Positions 26,441 through 35,423 are shown, numbered from the stretch's first letter. The stretch: DNA of 58,737 nucleotides from Phycisphaerales bacterium (GCA_009781185.1 WQYP01000007.1:1-58737); one strand, 5' to 3'. Translations and numbers: made by a program. The notes: generated by a model from the sequence alone, not told the origin.

Positions 26441-29400
26441 ATGCGCGCATCTGATGCCAAATTGCAGAGTTTTCTTGAACCGATTGCCAGTTCCGCTGTG
26501 ACGGCGGAACTGGCAAGGCGGTTGGCTGAGCAGCGGCATGTGGCGGCGACGGGGCAATGGGGAGCCTGTGCGCTGGTGTTGGCGGCGGCGGTGCAGCGGA
26601 CGCTCGGACGGCCGATGCTCATCCTCACGGCACACCTCGATGACGCCGATGACGCGGTCGATCAGCTCCACTTTTTCTATCCGGGCGCGTCGGTGCGGCT
26701 TTATCCGGCGTTCGAAGTGCTGCCGGGTGAGTCGAACCTGTCGCATGAGCTCGCGTCGCAGCGGTTGGAACTGCTGGTGGACCTGGCGGCGGAGCAGGGG
26801 AGAAGGGGAGAGGGAGAGAGGGGGGAGGGGGGGGCGGATTTTATTGTGGCTCCGATTCAGGCGCTTTTGCAGCCTTCGCCGAATCGGGCACTGCTGACGG
26901 ATCTGGTGCTGTCGATCAAATCGGGCGATACGGTTGATCGCGATACGCTGGTGCGATGGTTGGCGGATCATGGGTATACCAGGCTCGACGCGGTGGAGGA
27001 TGCGGGGGATTTTGCGGTTCGCGGGGATATTGTGGATTTCTGGTCGCCTAGTGCTGGCGAGGGTGGCTCTTATCCGACGCGGATTAATTTGTTCGGCGAT
27101 CAGGTGGAATCGGTGCACCATTTCGATCTCGAGTCGCTGGGGCCGACGGGAAATATCGAGGAGGCGAGGATCGTGGCGTTGGGGGATCGGTCGACCTGGC
27201 CGATTGAGAAGACGACGAGTTTGCTGAGCTATTTGCCGGAGGAGACGATTGTCTGGTTGATTGAGCCGGGCGAAGTGCAGGAGCAGGCGAAGAGCTATTT
27301 TGATAGGTTGGAGGATGCTCGTGGGATTTATCCGCCCAGTGCGGTGCTGAGGAATATTCAGCAGTTTGCGTGGGCGGAGATTCATCAGTTTGGGGCGGAG
27401 GATGAGAGCACGCTGCGTCTGCCGTGCAAATCGATTCAGCGGTTCGATACCAAGGCGGAAGAGGCGATTCGGGAATTGGCGGAATTGGCGGAGCGTGCGA
27501 AGGTAGTGGTGATCTGCGATTCGGCGTCGGAACGCGGACGGTTGTCGGATCTGTTGGATGTGAAGCATCCGGGAAGCCGGGCGAAAATAGAGATGCCGGT
27601 GGGGGTGATTACGCTGGGGTTTGAATGGGATGAGGGTGAGAAGCCAGAAGCCAGAAGCCAGAAGTCAGAAGAAGAACATCGGCAAGATGCCGATGCTACG
27701 GAACATCGGCGGGACGCCGATGCCACGGCCACGGTGTTGATTGGGCATCATGAGATTTTTCATCGGTACAATCAGCGGCGGCGGTTGCGGGCGGTGCAGG
27801 GGGCGAGGCCGATTGATTCGTTTCTTGATTTGCAGCCGGGGGATTTTGTCGTTCATGTACATCATGGCATTGCTCGATTCGAAGGCATGAACTCGATCAT
27901 GCGTGACGGGCGGCAGTCGGAATTTCTGACGTTGAAGTTTGCGGGTGATGCGGCGCTGCATGTGCCGGCGACGCAGATTCATCTGGTGCAGAAGTATGTG
28001 GGCGGTGCACATGGACGTCCGCCGCTGTCGGTGCTCGGCGGCGTGACGTGGTCGAAACAGAAAGAGAAGGTGGCGGAGGCGGTTGAGAAGCTTGCGGCAG
28101 AAATGTTGGAGGTGCAGGCGGCTCGGGAGCATTCACCGGGCATCGCATATCCGGCGGATACGGTCTGGCAGAAGGAATTTGAAAATGCGTTTCCATATCC
28201 GCCGACGGAGGATCAGTCGCGGTCGGCGGAGGAGATTAAGAATGACATGGCGCGGCCGCGGCCGATGGATCGGCTGCTCTGCGGCGATGTTGGTTACGGC
28301 AAAACCGAAGTGGCGATGCGAGCAGCCTTCAAAGTCGTGGAGTTCGGAAAACAGGTCGCGGTTCTGGTCCCCACAACCGTGCTCTCTGAACAGCATGAGG
28401 AGACGCTCAAACAGCGGTTAGCCGGCTATCCGTTCATCATCGAATCGATTTCGCGATTCAAAACGCCCAAGCAGATCAAAAAAATCATCGACAGAACCTG
28501 TGCGGGCCAGGTGGACATTCTTGTAGGGACGCATCGACTTTTGTCGAAGGATGTGCGGTTCGCGGATTTGGGCCTGGTGATCATCGACGAAGAGCAGCGT
28601 TTCGGCGTAGAGCACAAGGAACGGCTCAAGAAGCTGCGTTTGACGGTGGATATTCTCACGATGACCGCGACGCCGATTCCGCGTACGCTGCATATGTCGA
28701 TGCTGGGGATTCGGGATATTTCGAATTTGACGACGCCGCCGTCGGATCGAAGGAGCGTCGTTACGGAAGTGATTACGCACGATAAGCAGCGGATCAAGCA
28801 GGCGCTGCAGCGTGAACTGGCCCGCAACGGCCAGATCTTCTTCGTGCACAACAAAGTCTACAACATCCAGAGTATCGCGGACGAAGTGCGGCAGATGGTG
28901 CCCGACGCCCGCATCGTCGTTGGACATGGACAAATGCACGAGCATGAACTTGAAGCGGTCATGCACAAATTCATTCGCCACGAAGCGGATATCCTGGTCT
29001 CGACCACGATCATCGAGTCCGGCATCGACATTCCCAATGCCAACACGATGTTCATCAATGAAGCGGAACGGTTCGGACTGTCGGATCTGCACCAGTTGCG
29101 TGGCCGCGTCGGACGCTACAAGCATCGGGCGTACTGCTACCTGCTGCTCTCGCCGGACAAGACGATCAGCTCGACGGCCGCCAAGCGGCTCAAGGCGATG
29201 GAGGAATATGCGTCGCTGGGTGCGGGATTCAAGATTGCGTTGCGAGACCTGGAAATCCGCGGCGCCGGCAACATTCTCGGCCCGGAGCAGTCCGGCCACA
29301 TCGCGGCGGTCGGCTACGAAATGTATTGCCAGTTGCTGGAGGAGGCGGTGAAACGGGTGAAGAACGAACCGGTGGAAAAGCCCATGGAAGTGAATGTGGA

Positions 29401-29899
29401 TATTGGGATAACAGGGGTGTTGCCGCGGACATATGTGGATTCGGAACGGCAGCGTATGGACCTTTATCGGCGACTGTCACGGGCACAATCGCTGGAGATG
29501 CTCGAGGCGTTGTCGAAGGACCTGGTGGACGCGTTCGGGCCGATGCCCAAGCCGGTGCAGATGCTTTTTGGGTTGGCGGAGATCAAGATTCTGGCCGCAC
29601 AATGGTCGATCGCGTCGATCATCACCAAGGCGCCGGATGTGATTTTTACGATCGACGATTTTTCGAAGCTCGGGCCGCTGATGGGCAAAGGGGTCGGTGG
29701 GGGGGCGGGATCGGTGCGAGTGGTGGATGAGAAGACGGTGCATCTGCGATTGCCGGCGAGTTATTTGGAGGCGGAGACGCTTGTTAATGTATTGCGGCAT
29801 TTGCTGAATCCCAATGCCGCCTCTCCTCCTAAGCCGGTCGCTCCGCCAGCGAAACCGCAACCGGCAAAGCCAGCCCCAAGCATTCGGCGGCGGTTGTAA
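26441..29899 (+). CDS. mfd: Transcription-repair coupling factor
   Basis: This protein of about 1152 residues removes RNA polymerase stalled at DNA damage and recruits UvrA. Domains in order are a UvrB-like N-terminal module, the CarD-like polymerase-interaction domain (LQPGDFVVHVHHGIARFEG), the helicase core (Walker A in GDVGYGKTEVAMRAAF, VIIDEEQRFGVEHKE, TATPIPRTLHMSM) and the C-terminal TRCF domain. ATG 26441 has GGGAG just upstream; an ATG seven codons earlier is also possible. Two low-complexity insertions are visible. Residues about 118-133 (GRRGEGERGEGG) come from a purine-rich tract, and residues about 398-430 (PEARSQKSEEE then HRQDADATEHRRDADATA) come from word repeats and a duplicated palindrome. 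Both lie outside the helicase core. Confidence 0.96.
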   Translation: MRASDAKLQSFLEPIASSAVTAELARRLAEQRHVAATGQWGACALVLAAAVQRTLGRPMLILTAHLDDADDAVDQLHFFYPGASVRLYPAFEVLPGESNLSHELASQRLELLVDLAAEQGRRGEGERGEGGADFIVAPIQALLQPSPNRALLTDLVLSIKSGDTVDRDTLVRWLADHGYTRLDAVEDAGDFAVRGDIVDFWSPSAGEGGSYPTRINLFGDQVESVHHFDLESLGPTGNIEEARIVALGDRSTWPIEKTTSLLSYLPEETIVWLIEPGEVQEQAKSYFDRLEDARGIYPPSAVLRNIQQFAWAEIHQFGAEDESTLRLPCKSIQRFDTKAEEAIRELAELAERAKVVVICDSASERGRLSDLLDVKHPGSRAKIEMPVGVITLGFEWDEGEKPEARSQKSEEEHRQDADATEHRRDADATATVLIGHHEIFHRYNQRRRLRAVQGARPIDSFLDLQPGDFVVHVHHGIARFEGMNSIMRDGRQSEFLTLKFAGDAALHVPATQIHLVQKYVGGAHGRPPLSVLGGVTWSKQKEKVAEAVEKLAAEMLEVQAAREHSPGIAYPADTVWQKEFENAFPYPPTEDQSRSAEEIKNDMARPRPMDRLLCGDVGYGKTEVAMRAAFKVVEFGKQVAVLVPTTVLSEQHEETLKQRLAGYPFIIESISRFKTPKQIKKIIDRTCAGQVDILVGTHRLLSKDVRFADLGLVIIDEEQRFGVEHKERLKKLRLTVDILTMTATPIPRTLHMSMLGIRDISNLTTPPSDRRSVVTEVITHDKQRIKQALQRELARNGQIFFVHNKVYNIQSIADEVRQMVPDARIVVGHGQMHEHELEAVMHKFIRHEADILVSTTIIESGIDIPNANTMFINEAERFGLSDLHQLRGRVGRYKHRAYCYLLLSPDKTISSTAAKRLKAMEEYASLGAGFKIALRDLEIRGAGNILGPEQSGHIAAVGYEMYCQLLEEAVKRVKNEPVEKPMEVNVDIGITGVLPRTYVDSERQRMDLYRRLSRAQSLEMLEALSKDLVDAFGPMPKPVQMLFGLAEIKILAAQWSIASIITKAPDVIFTIDDFSKLGPLMGKGVGGGAGSVRVVDEKTVHLRLPASYLEAETLVNVLRHLLNPNAASPPKPVAPPAKPQPAKPAPSIRRRL
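27640..27674 (+). repeat. Tandem words aagccagaag inside mfd
   Basis: About three and a half copies of an 8-9 base word (gccagaag). The same word makes the arms of the intergenic hairpin at 33151-33216. It is read in frame as P-E-A-R-S-Q-K-S. Confidence 0.8.
27677..27729 (+). repeat. Tandem CATCGGC palindromes inside mfd
   Basis: Two consecutive hairpins, CATCGGCA-AGA-TGCCGATG and CATCGGCG-GGA-CGCCGATG, about 28 bases apart. The closing pair changes from A-T to G-C on both arms. They are read in frame as H-R-Q-D-A-D-A-T-E and H-R-R-D-A-D-A-T-A. Confidence 0.88.
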
Positions 29900-29906
29900 G
29901 AGTGGC

Positions 29907-29936
29907 AATAGCCTTGCGTTTCCACGCAAGGCTATT
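29907..29936. terminator. AATAGCCTTGCGT hairpin between mfd and amidohydrolase
   Basis: Perfect 13-bp stem with a TTCC loop in a 35-base gap between convergent genes. The stop codon of the amidohydrolase overlaps its right end. It is a probable bidirectional terminator and a member of a dispersed family (34658, 34740, 35394, 52216, 53628). Confidence 0.75.
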
Positions 29937-30999
29937 AGATGTCGGCGAGGATTTGTGTTGCCATGGGATTCTTTGCTCCGCGGGAACGGGCGTTCGCTTC
30001 GAGGGTTTGAAGGGTTTTCTTGACGGCGTTTTTGTTCAAGGGGCGGGGACGATCGGACTTCACGACCCGCTGGAAGTTGCGATACAGAATCTGATCGAGA
30101 GCGTCCTTTGGCAGCTTGAGACCGTGCAGGTCGGGTCGGGGATCAGGGGTCATGTAGGGATCGTCGGGGACTTGGAAACGATCGTCGGTTTCGAGGAATC
30201 GGCGAATCATCGGGCCACGCTCGGGACCGGTGCTGTTGGAGCCCATGCCGATGTCGGTGCCGAAGACGATGCGGTCGGCGTGGTCGATGAAGAACTGTCG
30301 TGAGGCGGCGTGGTTGGCGGTGAAGTTGTGGTACATCTCGACGCCGGGCGCGAGATCGAAGAAAACGTTGGGATGGCGTTTAAGGACTTCGGTGGCCTCT
30401 TCAAGGCGGTCGGAGAGGAAGAAAAAGTGCGGGAGGATCACGTTGAGTTTCGGATGTGCATCGAGCACGGCGGCGATCTCGCGGTCGATGGTCGCCTTGG
30501 TCGGATACGTTTCGTCGTACCACCAGCGATTGAGTTTTGCCCAGAGCGGGACGGTCTGCTCGCTCCAGAATTCCGGGGGGTCGGCGACGTGCCAGAGCAC
30601 GGGGAATCCGGTGGATTCGAGCATATCGAGCAGCGGATTGTAGACGGCGGAGTCGAGCGGATGGCCGTAGAACTTGCGAGCGTCGGGCTTGCCGATGAGG
30701 AGTTTGAGGCCGTCGCAGCCGCAGTCGATGAGGTTTTGGAGTTGCGTGGTGAAGGGGGTTTCGGGAGCGGGGCCTTTGTTGAAGAGGCCGGTGCCATCGA
30801 GGCCGGCGAAGATGTAGACGCGATCTGGATGCTTGAGTTTGAGCCAGAGAGCGGCGTCGTTGCGGAGGGCGTCGGGATTGGTGTTCTGCTGTTCGTAGAT
30901 GAGGATGTTGATCTGGTCGGAGCCGGTGTGTTTCATGTTGGCCATGAGGCCGTCGTGAGCGTGCGGGCCGTCGAAATGATTGTGGCAGTCGATAATCAT
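29935..30999 (-). CDS. Amidohydrolase 2-family metal-dependent hydrolase
   Basis: This 354-residue protein starts MIIDCHNHFDG, the H-x-H metal motif at the first strand of the TIM barrel. Later ligands are likely in PVLWHVADPP, VILPHFFFLS and the aspartate in RIVFGTDIGMG. The family includes decarboxylases and hydrolases for aromatic or lactone substrates, and no specific substrate can be given. It is the last gene of a minus-strand series that starts with lpxC-fabZ, but the gap in front of it holds a word-repeat hairpin. Confidence 0.85.
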   Translation of the reverse strand: MIIDCHNHFDGPHAHDGLMANMKHTGSDQINILIYEQQNTNPDALRNDAALWLKLKHPDRVYIFAGLDGTGLFNKGPAPETPFTTQLQNLIDCGCDGLKLLIGKPDARKFYGHPLDSAVYNPLLDMLESTGFPVLWHVADPPEFWSEQTVPLWAKLNRWWYDETYPTKATIDREIAAVLDAHPKLNVILPHFFFLSDRLEEATEVLKRHPNVFFDLAPGVEMYHNFTANHAASRQFFIDHADRIVFGTDIGMGSNSTGPERGPMIRRFLETDDRFQVPDDPYMTPDPRPDLHGLKLPKDALDQILYRNFQRVVKSDRPRPLNKNAVKKTLQTLEANARSRGAKNPMATQILADI

Positions 31000-31019
31000 G
31001 CGTGGTTCCTTGTTAGAAG

Positions 31020-31099
31020 AGTAAAAGTTATAAAGTTAAAAGTTAAAAGGTAAAAGAAAAGGCATCCTTTTAACTGTTAACTTTATAACTTTTATTCTT
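31020..31099. repeat. Word-repeat hairpin (gttaaaa words)
   Basis: The left arm 31020-31060 (aaagttaaaagttaaaagg) and right arm 31066-31096 (ccttttaactgttaac) pair imperfectly. The stop of the Gfo/Idh gene follows directly, so this is its likely terminator. The word is shared with 11613-11680. Confidence 0.6.
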
Positions 31100-32146
31100 T
31101 CACACCAGGGCCTTGATGCCTTCCCACTTATGTTCTGCGATGCACTTGGTGATTTGGGTGGCGATGGCGACGGCGGTCAGGCCGTCGTCGCCGGTGACTT
31201 CGGGGGGGGTTCGGGTGCGGATGGCGTGCTGGAAGTTTTCAAGCTCGGCCTTGACGGGCTCGATGTCCTCGATGGTCAGGTCTTCGTATTTGACGAGTTC
31301 CGGGTAATTGAGTTGCATGAGGTCGGTGATGTTGCCGGCCTTGACTTCGCGGCGGACGTGAGCGAGTTCCTTTTCGTTGGCGGTTTTGGTGATGACGGCT
31401 CCGGCTTTTTTCTGGTAATCGACGGAGACGTAAGCGGTGGGGGAGAAGAGCCGCATTTTGCGTTCCGTGCGAAGGGCCAGGCGAGAGGCGGTGAGGTTGA
31501 CGACGCCGCCGTTGGCGAAAGTCAAGCGAGCGTTGGCGATGTCTTCGTGTTCGCCGATGACGGTGACGCCGACGGCGCGGACGTCGATGACGGGTTGGCG
31601 GACCATGTCGTTGACGATGTCGAGGTCGTGGATCATCATGTCGAGGGTGACGCCGACGTCGATGGAGCGGAAGGTCATGGGACTGATGCGGTGGACTTCG
31701 ACGAAGGCGGGCTTGAGCTGGTATTTTTTCAGGGCGCGGTAGACGGGGTTGAAGCGTTCGGTATGGCCGACCTGCAGGATGCGGCCGTGCGATTTGGCGG
31801 CGTCGACAATAGCGCGGCCGTCGGCGACGGTCGGAGCAAGAGGCTTCTCAATAAGAACATCAATCTTCGCGTCCATAAGTTGCTCGGCAACGGTGCGGTG
31901 GTGAATCGTGGGCACCGCAACGGAGGCGGCGTGGGTCGGCGTGTTGCTTTCGCGGCTCCAGCGCAGCAGTTCCTCAACGGACTTGAAAGCTTTGCAGTTG
32001 TATTGCGCCGCGATCTTCTTCGCGTTTTCCTCGCTTTGGTCAACGACCGCGATCAAGGAATAGCCGGGGATTTTCGCATAATTACGTACGTGGTGCTGGC
32101 CCATGCGGCCGACGCCAACCACTATCGCATTTAAGGTGTCAGTCAT
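31100..32146 (-). CDS. Gfo/Idh/MocA-family NAD(P)-dependent oxidoreductase
   Basis: This 348-residue protein has the Rossmann motif IVVGVGRMGQHHVRNYAK and the family signature DVLIEKPLA. It sits after lpxA in a lipid A cluster. In some bacteria a Gfo/Idh protein beside lpxA (GnnA) oxidises UDP-GlcNAc at C3, so that lipid A gets an amide-linked chain. That role is a reasonable inference here, but no GnnB-like aminotransferase is in the window. Regulation of sugar nucleotides for another purpose is also possible. Confidence 0.87.
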   Translation of the reverse strand: MTDTLNAIVVGVGRMGQHHVRNYAKIPGYSLIAVVDQSEENAKKIAAQYNCKAFKSVEELLRWSRESNTPTHAASVAVPTIHHRTVAEQLMDAKIDVLIEKPLAPTVADGRAIVDAAKSHGRILQVGHTERFNPVYRALKKYQLKPAFVEVHRISPMTFRSIDVGVTLDMMIHDLDIVNDMVRQPVIDVRAVGVTVIGEHEDIANARLTFANGGVVNLTASRLALRTERKMRLFSPTAYVSVDYQKKAGAVITKTANEKELAHVRREVKAGNITDLMQLNYPELVKYEDLTIEDIEPVKAELENFQHAIRTRTPPEVTGDDGLTAVAIATQITKCIAEHKWEGIKALV

Positions 32147-32175
32147 TTAATGTCCTTCATGCAGAGTGGACGGAA

Positions 32176-32285
32176 GAAATCCGAAATTCGAATGACGAAT
32201 GGCCGAAACAATACGCCGCCGCCACGTTTTGGTCATTTGAACATTCGGATTTGATTCGTCATTCGTCATTCGGATTTCGAGTTTC
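32176..32285. repeat. Word-repeat hairpin (cattcgt words)
   Basis: The left arm contains cgaatgacgaatgg and the right arm gattcgtcattcgtcattcg, followed by cggatttcg against gaaatccg. It ends two bases before the lpxA stop and is probably its terminator. Confidence 0.6.
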
Positions 32286-32287
32286 CT

Positions 32288-33139
32288 TTAGTGTCCCGAC
32301 ACGAGTGTGGGCGGTTCGTCATCTTCGTCCCAGGCGGTTTTGCCGCGGAGGTTTTCGCGGGCTCGGCCGAATTTACCGTTGGTGGATTCACGCATGAACG
32401 CTAAGAGATACTGAATTTCCGGATTGTCGGGATAAAGGCGTTCGAGCTCGGCGGTCTGCGTGATGATCGGCGTGGGGTTCTTGAAGAGCAGACGGTAGGC
32501 CATTTTGAGAGAGGCGATCTGCTCTTCGCTGTAGCCGCGGCGGGAGAGGCCCTTGGTGTTGACGGCTCGCACCTTGCCCTCGGGGCCGTCGACGATCATG
32601 TACGGCGGGACATCGTGTGCAATGGCGGCGTAGCCTCCGACGAAGGCATGTTGACCGAAACGAACGAAGTGGTGTGACGCGGCACCGCCGGAGATGACGA
32701 CCCAGTCCTGGACTTCGACGTGGCCGGCGAGCATGACGTTGTTGGCGAGAATGGTGTTGGAGGCGATGTTGCAATCGTGAGCGATATGCGTGGCGACCAT
32801 AATGAGGTTATTGTCTCCGATGCGTGTGTGGCCGCCGCCGTCTTCGGTGCCGATGTGGATGGTGCAGAATTCGCGGAACTTGTTATTGTTGCCGATGATG
32901 ACGCGGCAGGCGCCGCCGCGGTACTTGAGGTCCTGAGAAACGCCGCCGATGACGCAGTTGGGGAAGAATTCGTTGTTTTCGCCGGCGGTGGTGTGGCCTT
33001 CGATTTGCGCGTGGTGGTGAACGATGCAGCCTTTGCCCAGCACGACGTGTGGGCCGATGTAGGCGAAGGGGCCGACGATGATATCGTCCGCAAGCTGGGC
33101 GCCCGGATCGACGACAGACATGGGGTGGATTTGCGGCAT
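32288..33139 (-). CDS. lpxA: UDP-N-acetylglucosamine acyltransferase
   Basis: This 283-residue left-handed beta-helix enzyme carries out the first step of lipid A synthesis, adding a hydroxyacyl chain to UDP-GlcNAc. Hexapeptide repeats run through the N-terminal two thirds (such as IIVGPFAYIGPHVVLGKGC). The catalytic histidine region ATHIAHDCNIA and the C-terminal helical part EEQIASLKMAYRLLF match LpxA. It is downstream of lpxC-fabZ on the same strand with 82 bases between, partly filled by a word-repeat hairpin. Confidence 0.95.
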   Translation of the reverse strand: MPQIHPMSVVDPGAQLADDIIVGPFAYIGPHVVLGKGCIVHHHAQIEGHTTAGENNEFFPNCVIGGVSQDLKYRGGACRVIIGNNNKFREFCTIHIGTEDGGGHTRIGDNNLIMVATHIAHDCNIASNTILANNVMLAGHVEVQDWVVISGGAASHHFVRFGQHAFVGGYAAIAHDVPPYMIVDGPEGKVRAVNTKGLSRRGYSEEQIASLKMAYRLLFKNPTPIITQTAELERLYPDNPEIQYLLAFMRESTNGKFGRARENLRGKTAWDEDDEPPTLVSGH

Positions 33140-33150
33140 GGGACATTCCT

Positions 33151-33216
33151 AAGAAGCCAGAAGCCAGAAGTTTGGAATCAACCGGAAACTTGAAACCTTC
33201 TGGCTACTGGCTTCTT
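33151..33216. repeat. Word-repeat hairpin (gccagaag words)
   Basis: The left arm (aagaagccagaagccagaag, 33151-33170) pairs with 33196-33216 (cttctggctactggcttctt). The word is the same as inside mfd at 27640. It lies between the lpxC-fabZ stop and the lpxA start. Confidence 0.65.
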
Positions 33217-33221
33217 CACAG

Positions 33222-34556
33222 TTATTCTCCAAGTTCATTATCAACGAGCATAAATTTAATCTCCGCTTCCGCGGCGACCTGGTCGCCGACGTACGCACGA
33301 CATCGCACATGCCCGGTGCGGGCCTTCACACGAATATTTTCCGACTCGAGAATCAACTGATCGCCGGGCACCACCGGCTTGCGCAGCTTCACCTTGTCCA
33401 AACTCAGCAGCAGCGGAATTTTCCCGGAGTGCTCCAGCTTCCGCGAGAGCAGCAACCCGGAGAGCTGCGCCATCGCCTCCACAATCAATACGCCCGGCAT
33501 CATCGGCATCCCCGGATAATGCCCGGTGAAAAACGGCTCGTTCATCGTGACATTCTTCACGCCCAGGGCTTTCCGGTCGCCGTCCATCTCGATCACGCGA
33601 TCGACCAGCAGCATCGGATAACGGTGCGGCATGAGGCGCAAGATACGCTTCACATCCATGACCGCTTCGCCGACGGCGAGCTTGGCGCGACGCTGCGCCT
33701 GGAGCATGCTGGTGAGCTTGCGAACCAGTGCGTGATTCAACGAATGTCCGCTCTTGCATGCGACAATTCGTCCCTTGATCGGACAGCCAAGCAGGCAGAG
33801 GTCGCCAATCAGGTCGAGGACCTTGTGGCGGACGCATTCGTCGGGGAAGCGGTAATCGGTGCCGATCGGGCCAGTTTTGTCGATGACGAGCACGTCGCCT
33901 GCTCGGAGGTGGACGCCCAGGCCGCGGGATTGGAGCATCTCCGCTTCCTCGCGTGTGACGAATGTGCGGGCGGGGGCGATGTCCTTTTCGAAGTTGCCGT
34001 TGAGCTGGGCGGAGAAAAGCTGTTGGTTGATCGGTTCGGCGCCGTAGTCGAGATCGTAGGAGATATGAAATTCCTCTGCTATCGGTGGGGCAGCGATGAG
34101 TACCGCGCCGCCGTCACGCACTTCAATCGGCTCGGTGACGGTCAGGAAAAGTTTTTCCGCGGGCTGCTCGACGATGCCGGTTTTTTGGAGGAGTTGGACG
34201 AACGGCAGGCAACTGCCGTCCATGCCGGGTACTTCGCCGCCGTTGATGAGGATTTCGAGATTGTCGATGCCCAGCCCCGCGACGGCGGCCATGCAATGCT
34301 CGATCGTTTCAACCGCATCGGCGCCGCTTTTGATCGCGGTACGACGGGAGCGTTTGGTGACGTGCTGGACCAGTGCGGGGATGCGGACAGGCCGGCTCAG
34401 ATCGGTCCGCACAAACACGATGCCATGTCCGACGGGCGCAGGCTTAAACGTGAGCGTCGTTTGAGCGCCGGTGAACAGGCCGTGGCCGGAGATCTCGGCT
34501 TCGCCTGCGATGGTTCTCTGTGGATGTGTGACGGTCACGGACCAATGGCTCCTCAA
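33222..34556 (-). CDS. lpxC-fabZ: LpxC-FabZ fusion: UDP-acyl-GlcNAc deacetylase and hydroxyacyl-ACP dehydratase
   Basis: This 444-residue two-domain protein has an LpxC part at about residues 10-295 with zinc ligands His87 in ETIEHCMAAV and the RHKVLDLIGD motif. The FabZ part, about residues 305-444, has LMPHRYPMLLVDRV with the catalytic histidine and FFTGHYPGMPMMPGVLIVEAMAQ with the catalytic glutamate region. The fusion couples lipid A commitment with fatty acid elongation and is known from Bacteroidota, Planctomycetota and relatives. It leads the minus-strand lipid A cluster. Confidence 0.96.
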   Translation of the reverse strand: MRSHWSVTVTHPQRTIAGEAEISGHGLFTGAQTTLTFKPAPVGHGIVFVRTDLSRPVRIPALVQHVTKRSRRTAIKSGADAVETIEHCMAAVAGLGIDNLEILINGGEVPGMDGSCLPFVQLLQKTGIVEQPAEKLFLTVTEPIEVRDGGAVLIAAPPIAEEFHISYDLDYGAEPINQQLFSAQLNGNFEKDIAPARTFVTREEAEMLQSRGLGVHLRAGDVLVIDKTGPIGTDYRFPDECVRHKVLDLIGDLCLLGCPIKGRIVACKSGHSLNHALVRKLTSMLQAQRRAKLAVGEAVMDVKRILRLMPHRYPMLLVDRVIEMDGDRKALGVKNVTMNEPFFTGHYPGMPMMPGVLIVEAMAQLSGLLLSRKLEHSGKIPLLLSLDKVKLRKPVVPGDQLILESENIRVKARTGHVRCRAYVGDQVAAEAEIKFMLVDNELGE

Positions 34557-34607
34557 GGACCCGCCTGGACGATTAAACCCAACATTATGCCCGATTCCCC
34601 GCAGCTA

Positions 34608-34636
34608 TTCCACAGCCTGCGGAACCGGCATATACT
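34608..34636 (+). promoter_or_regulatory. Possible promoter upstream of nuoC
   Basis: TTCCAC, 17 bases, then TATACT at 34631-34636. It lies in the gap between divergent lpxC-fabZ and nuoC. The -35 is weak, and two palindrome fragments follow before the nuoC start. Confidence 0.35.
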
Positions 34637-34657
34637 GACCAGCGTGCCCGACGTGGA

Positions 34658-34765
34658 AATAGCCTTGCGAGGAATCGCAATGTTTCGGACGCCAGAGACC
34701 CCCTTGGAGCGCACAAGTGAAACGCGCAAGATGCGTTAAGCCTCGCGTTTCCACGCAAGGCTATT
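34658..34765. repeat. Two partial copies of the AATAGCC palindrome
   Basis: A degenerate copy at 34658-34680 (aatagccttgcgaggaatcg) and a nearly complete one at 34740-34765 (gcctcgcgtttccacgcaag). Both are upstream of nuoC, so they are not at gene ends. Confidence 0.7.
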
Positions 34766-34820
34766 GGCGTTCCGGTACGCCCTCTACTCGGGGCGGTAAT
34801 CTCATCAGGGAAAGGCGATT

Positions 34821-35372
34821 ATGGCGATCGATCATCCGGCGGCAATCAAACTAAAAGCGAAATTCCCCGGAATGGGACTCAAGGCCGCACAGTTTCGCGG
34901 AGATACCCATATTATCGTTCCGAAAGAGAAACTCACCGAAGTCGTGAGCTGCCTCAAGTCGGATTCTGAGCTGAATTACAACATGTTGGCCGACGTCAGC
35001 GCGGTAGATTATCTGAATTATCCCGGCGCTCCGCAGGACGGTCGCTACGGACTGTTGTACGTGTTCAATTCGGTGCCCAAAACGCTCCCACCTTCCCCAA
35101 CTGACGATCGCGGTACCAAGCGGTTGATCTTGCGGGTTTTTGTCAACGACGGCGACATGGAAGTGGATTCGCTGGTACCGTTGTACGCGGGAGCGGAGTG
35201 GTTGGAACGCGAAGTCTTCGACATGTTCGGCATCAAGTTCAAGAACCACCCGGACCTGCGACGCATTCTGACCTGGGACAGTTTCCAGTCGCATCCGCTA
35301 CGAAAAGATTACCCCGTCACCGGCAAAGGCGAACGCGAACAATACCCAGTCGTGTCACGCGATTCGGCGTGA
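34821..35372 (+). CDS. nuoC: NADH-quinone oxidoreductase subunit C
   Basis: This 183-residue protein carries the complex I 30-kDa subunit signature: WLEREVFDMFGIKFKNHPDL, then RRILTW and HPLRKDYPVTGKG. It is a peripheral subunit of NADH dehydrogenase. AGGGAAAGG lies upstream of the ATG. Neither nuoB nor nuoD is adjacent; the next gene is blaR1 on the other strand. The gene therefore appears detached from the usual nuo operon. Confidence 0.93.
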   Translation: MAIDHPAAIKLKAKFPGMGLKAAQFRGDTHIIVPKEKLTEVVSCLKSDSELNYNMLADVSAVDYLNYPGAPQDGRYGLLYVFNSVPKTLPPSPTDDRGTKRLILRVFVNDGDMEVDSLVPLYAGAEWLEREVFDMFGIKFKNHPDLRRILTWDSFQSHPLRKDYPVTGKGEREQYPVVSRDSA

Positions 35373-35393
35373 CCGCACCGAATATCCTTGTAG

Positions 35394-35423
35394 AATAGCC
35401 TTGCGTTTCCACGCAAGGCTATT
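35394..35423. terminator. AATAGCCTTGCGT hairpin between nuoC and blaR1-like gene
   Basis: Perfect 13-bp stem with TTCC loop, identical to 29907. It lies between convergent genes, and the TAG stop of the BlaR1-like gene (35419-35421) lies inside its right arm. Confidence 0.75.
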
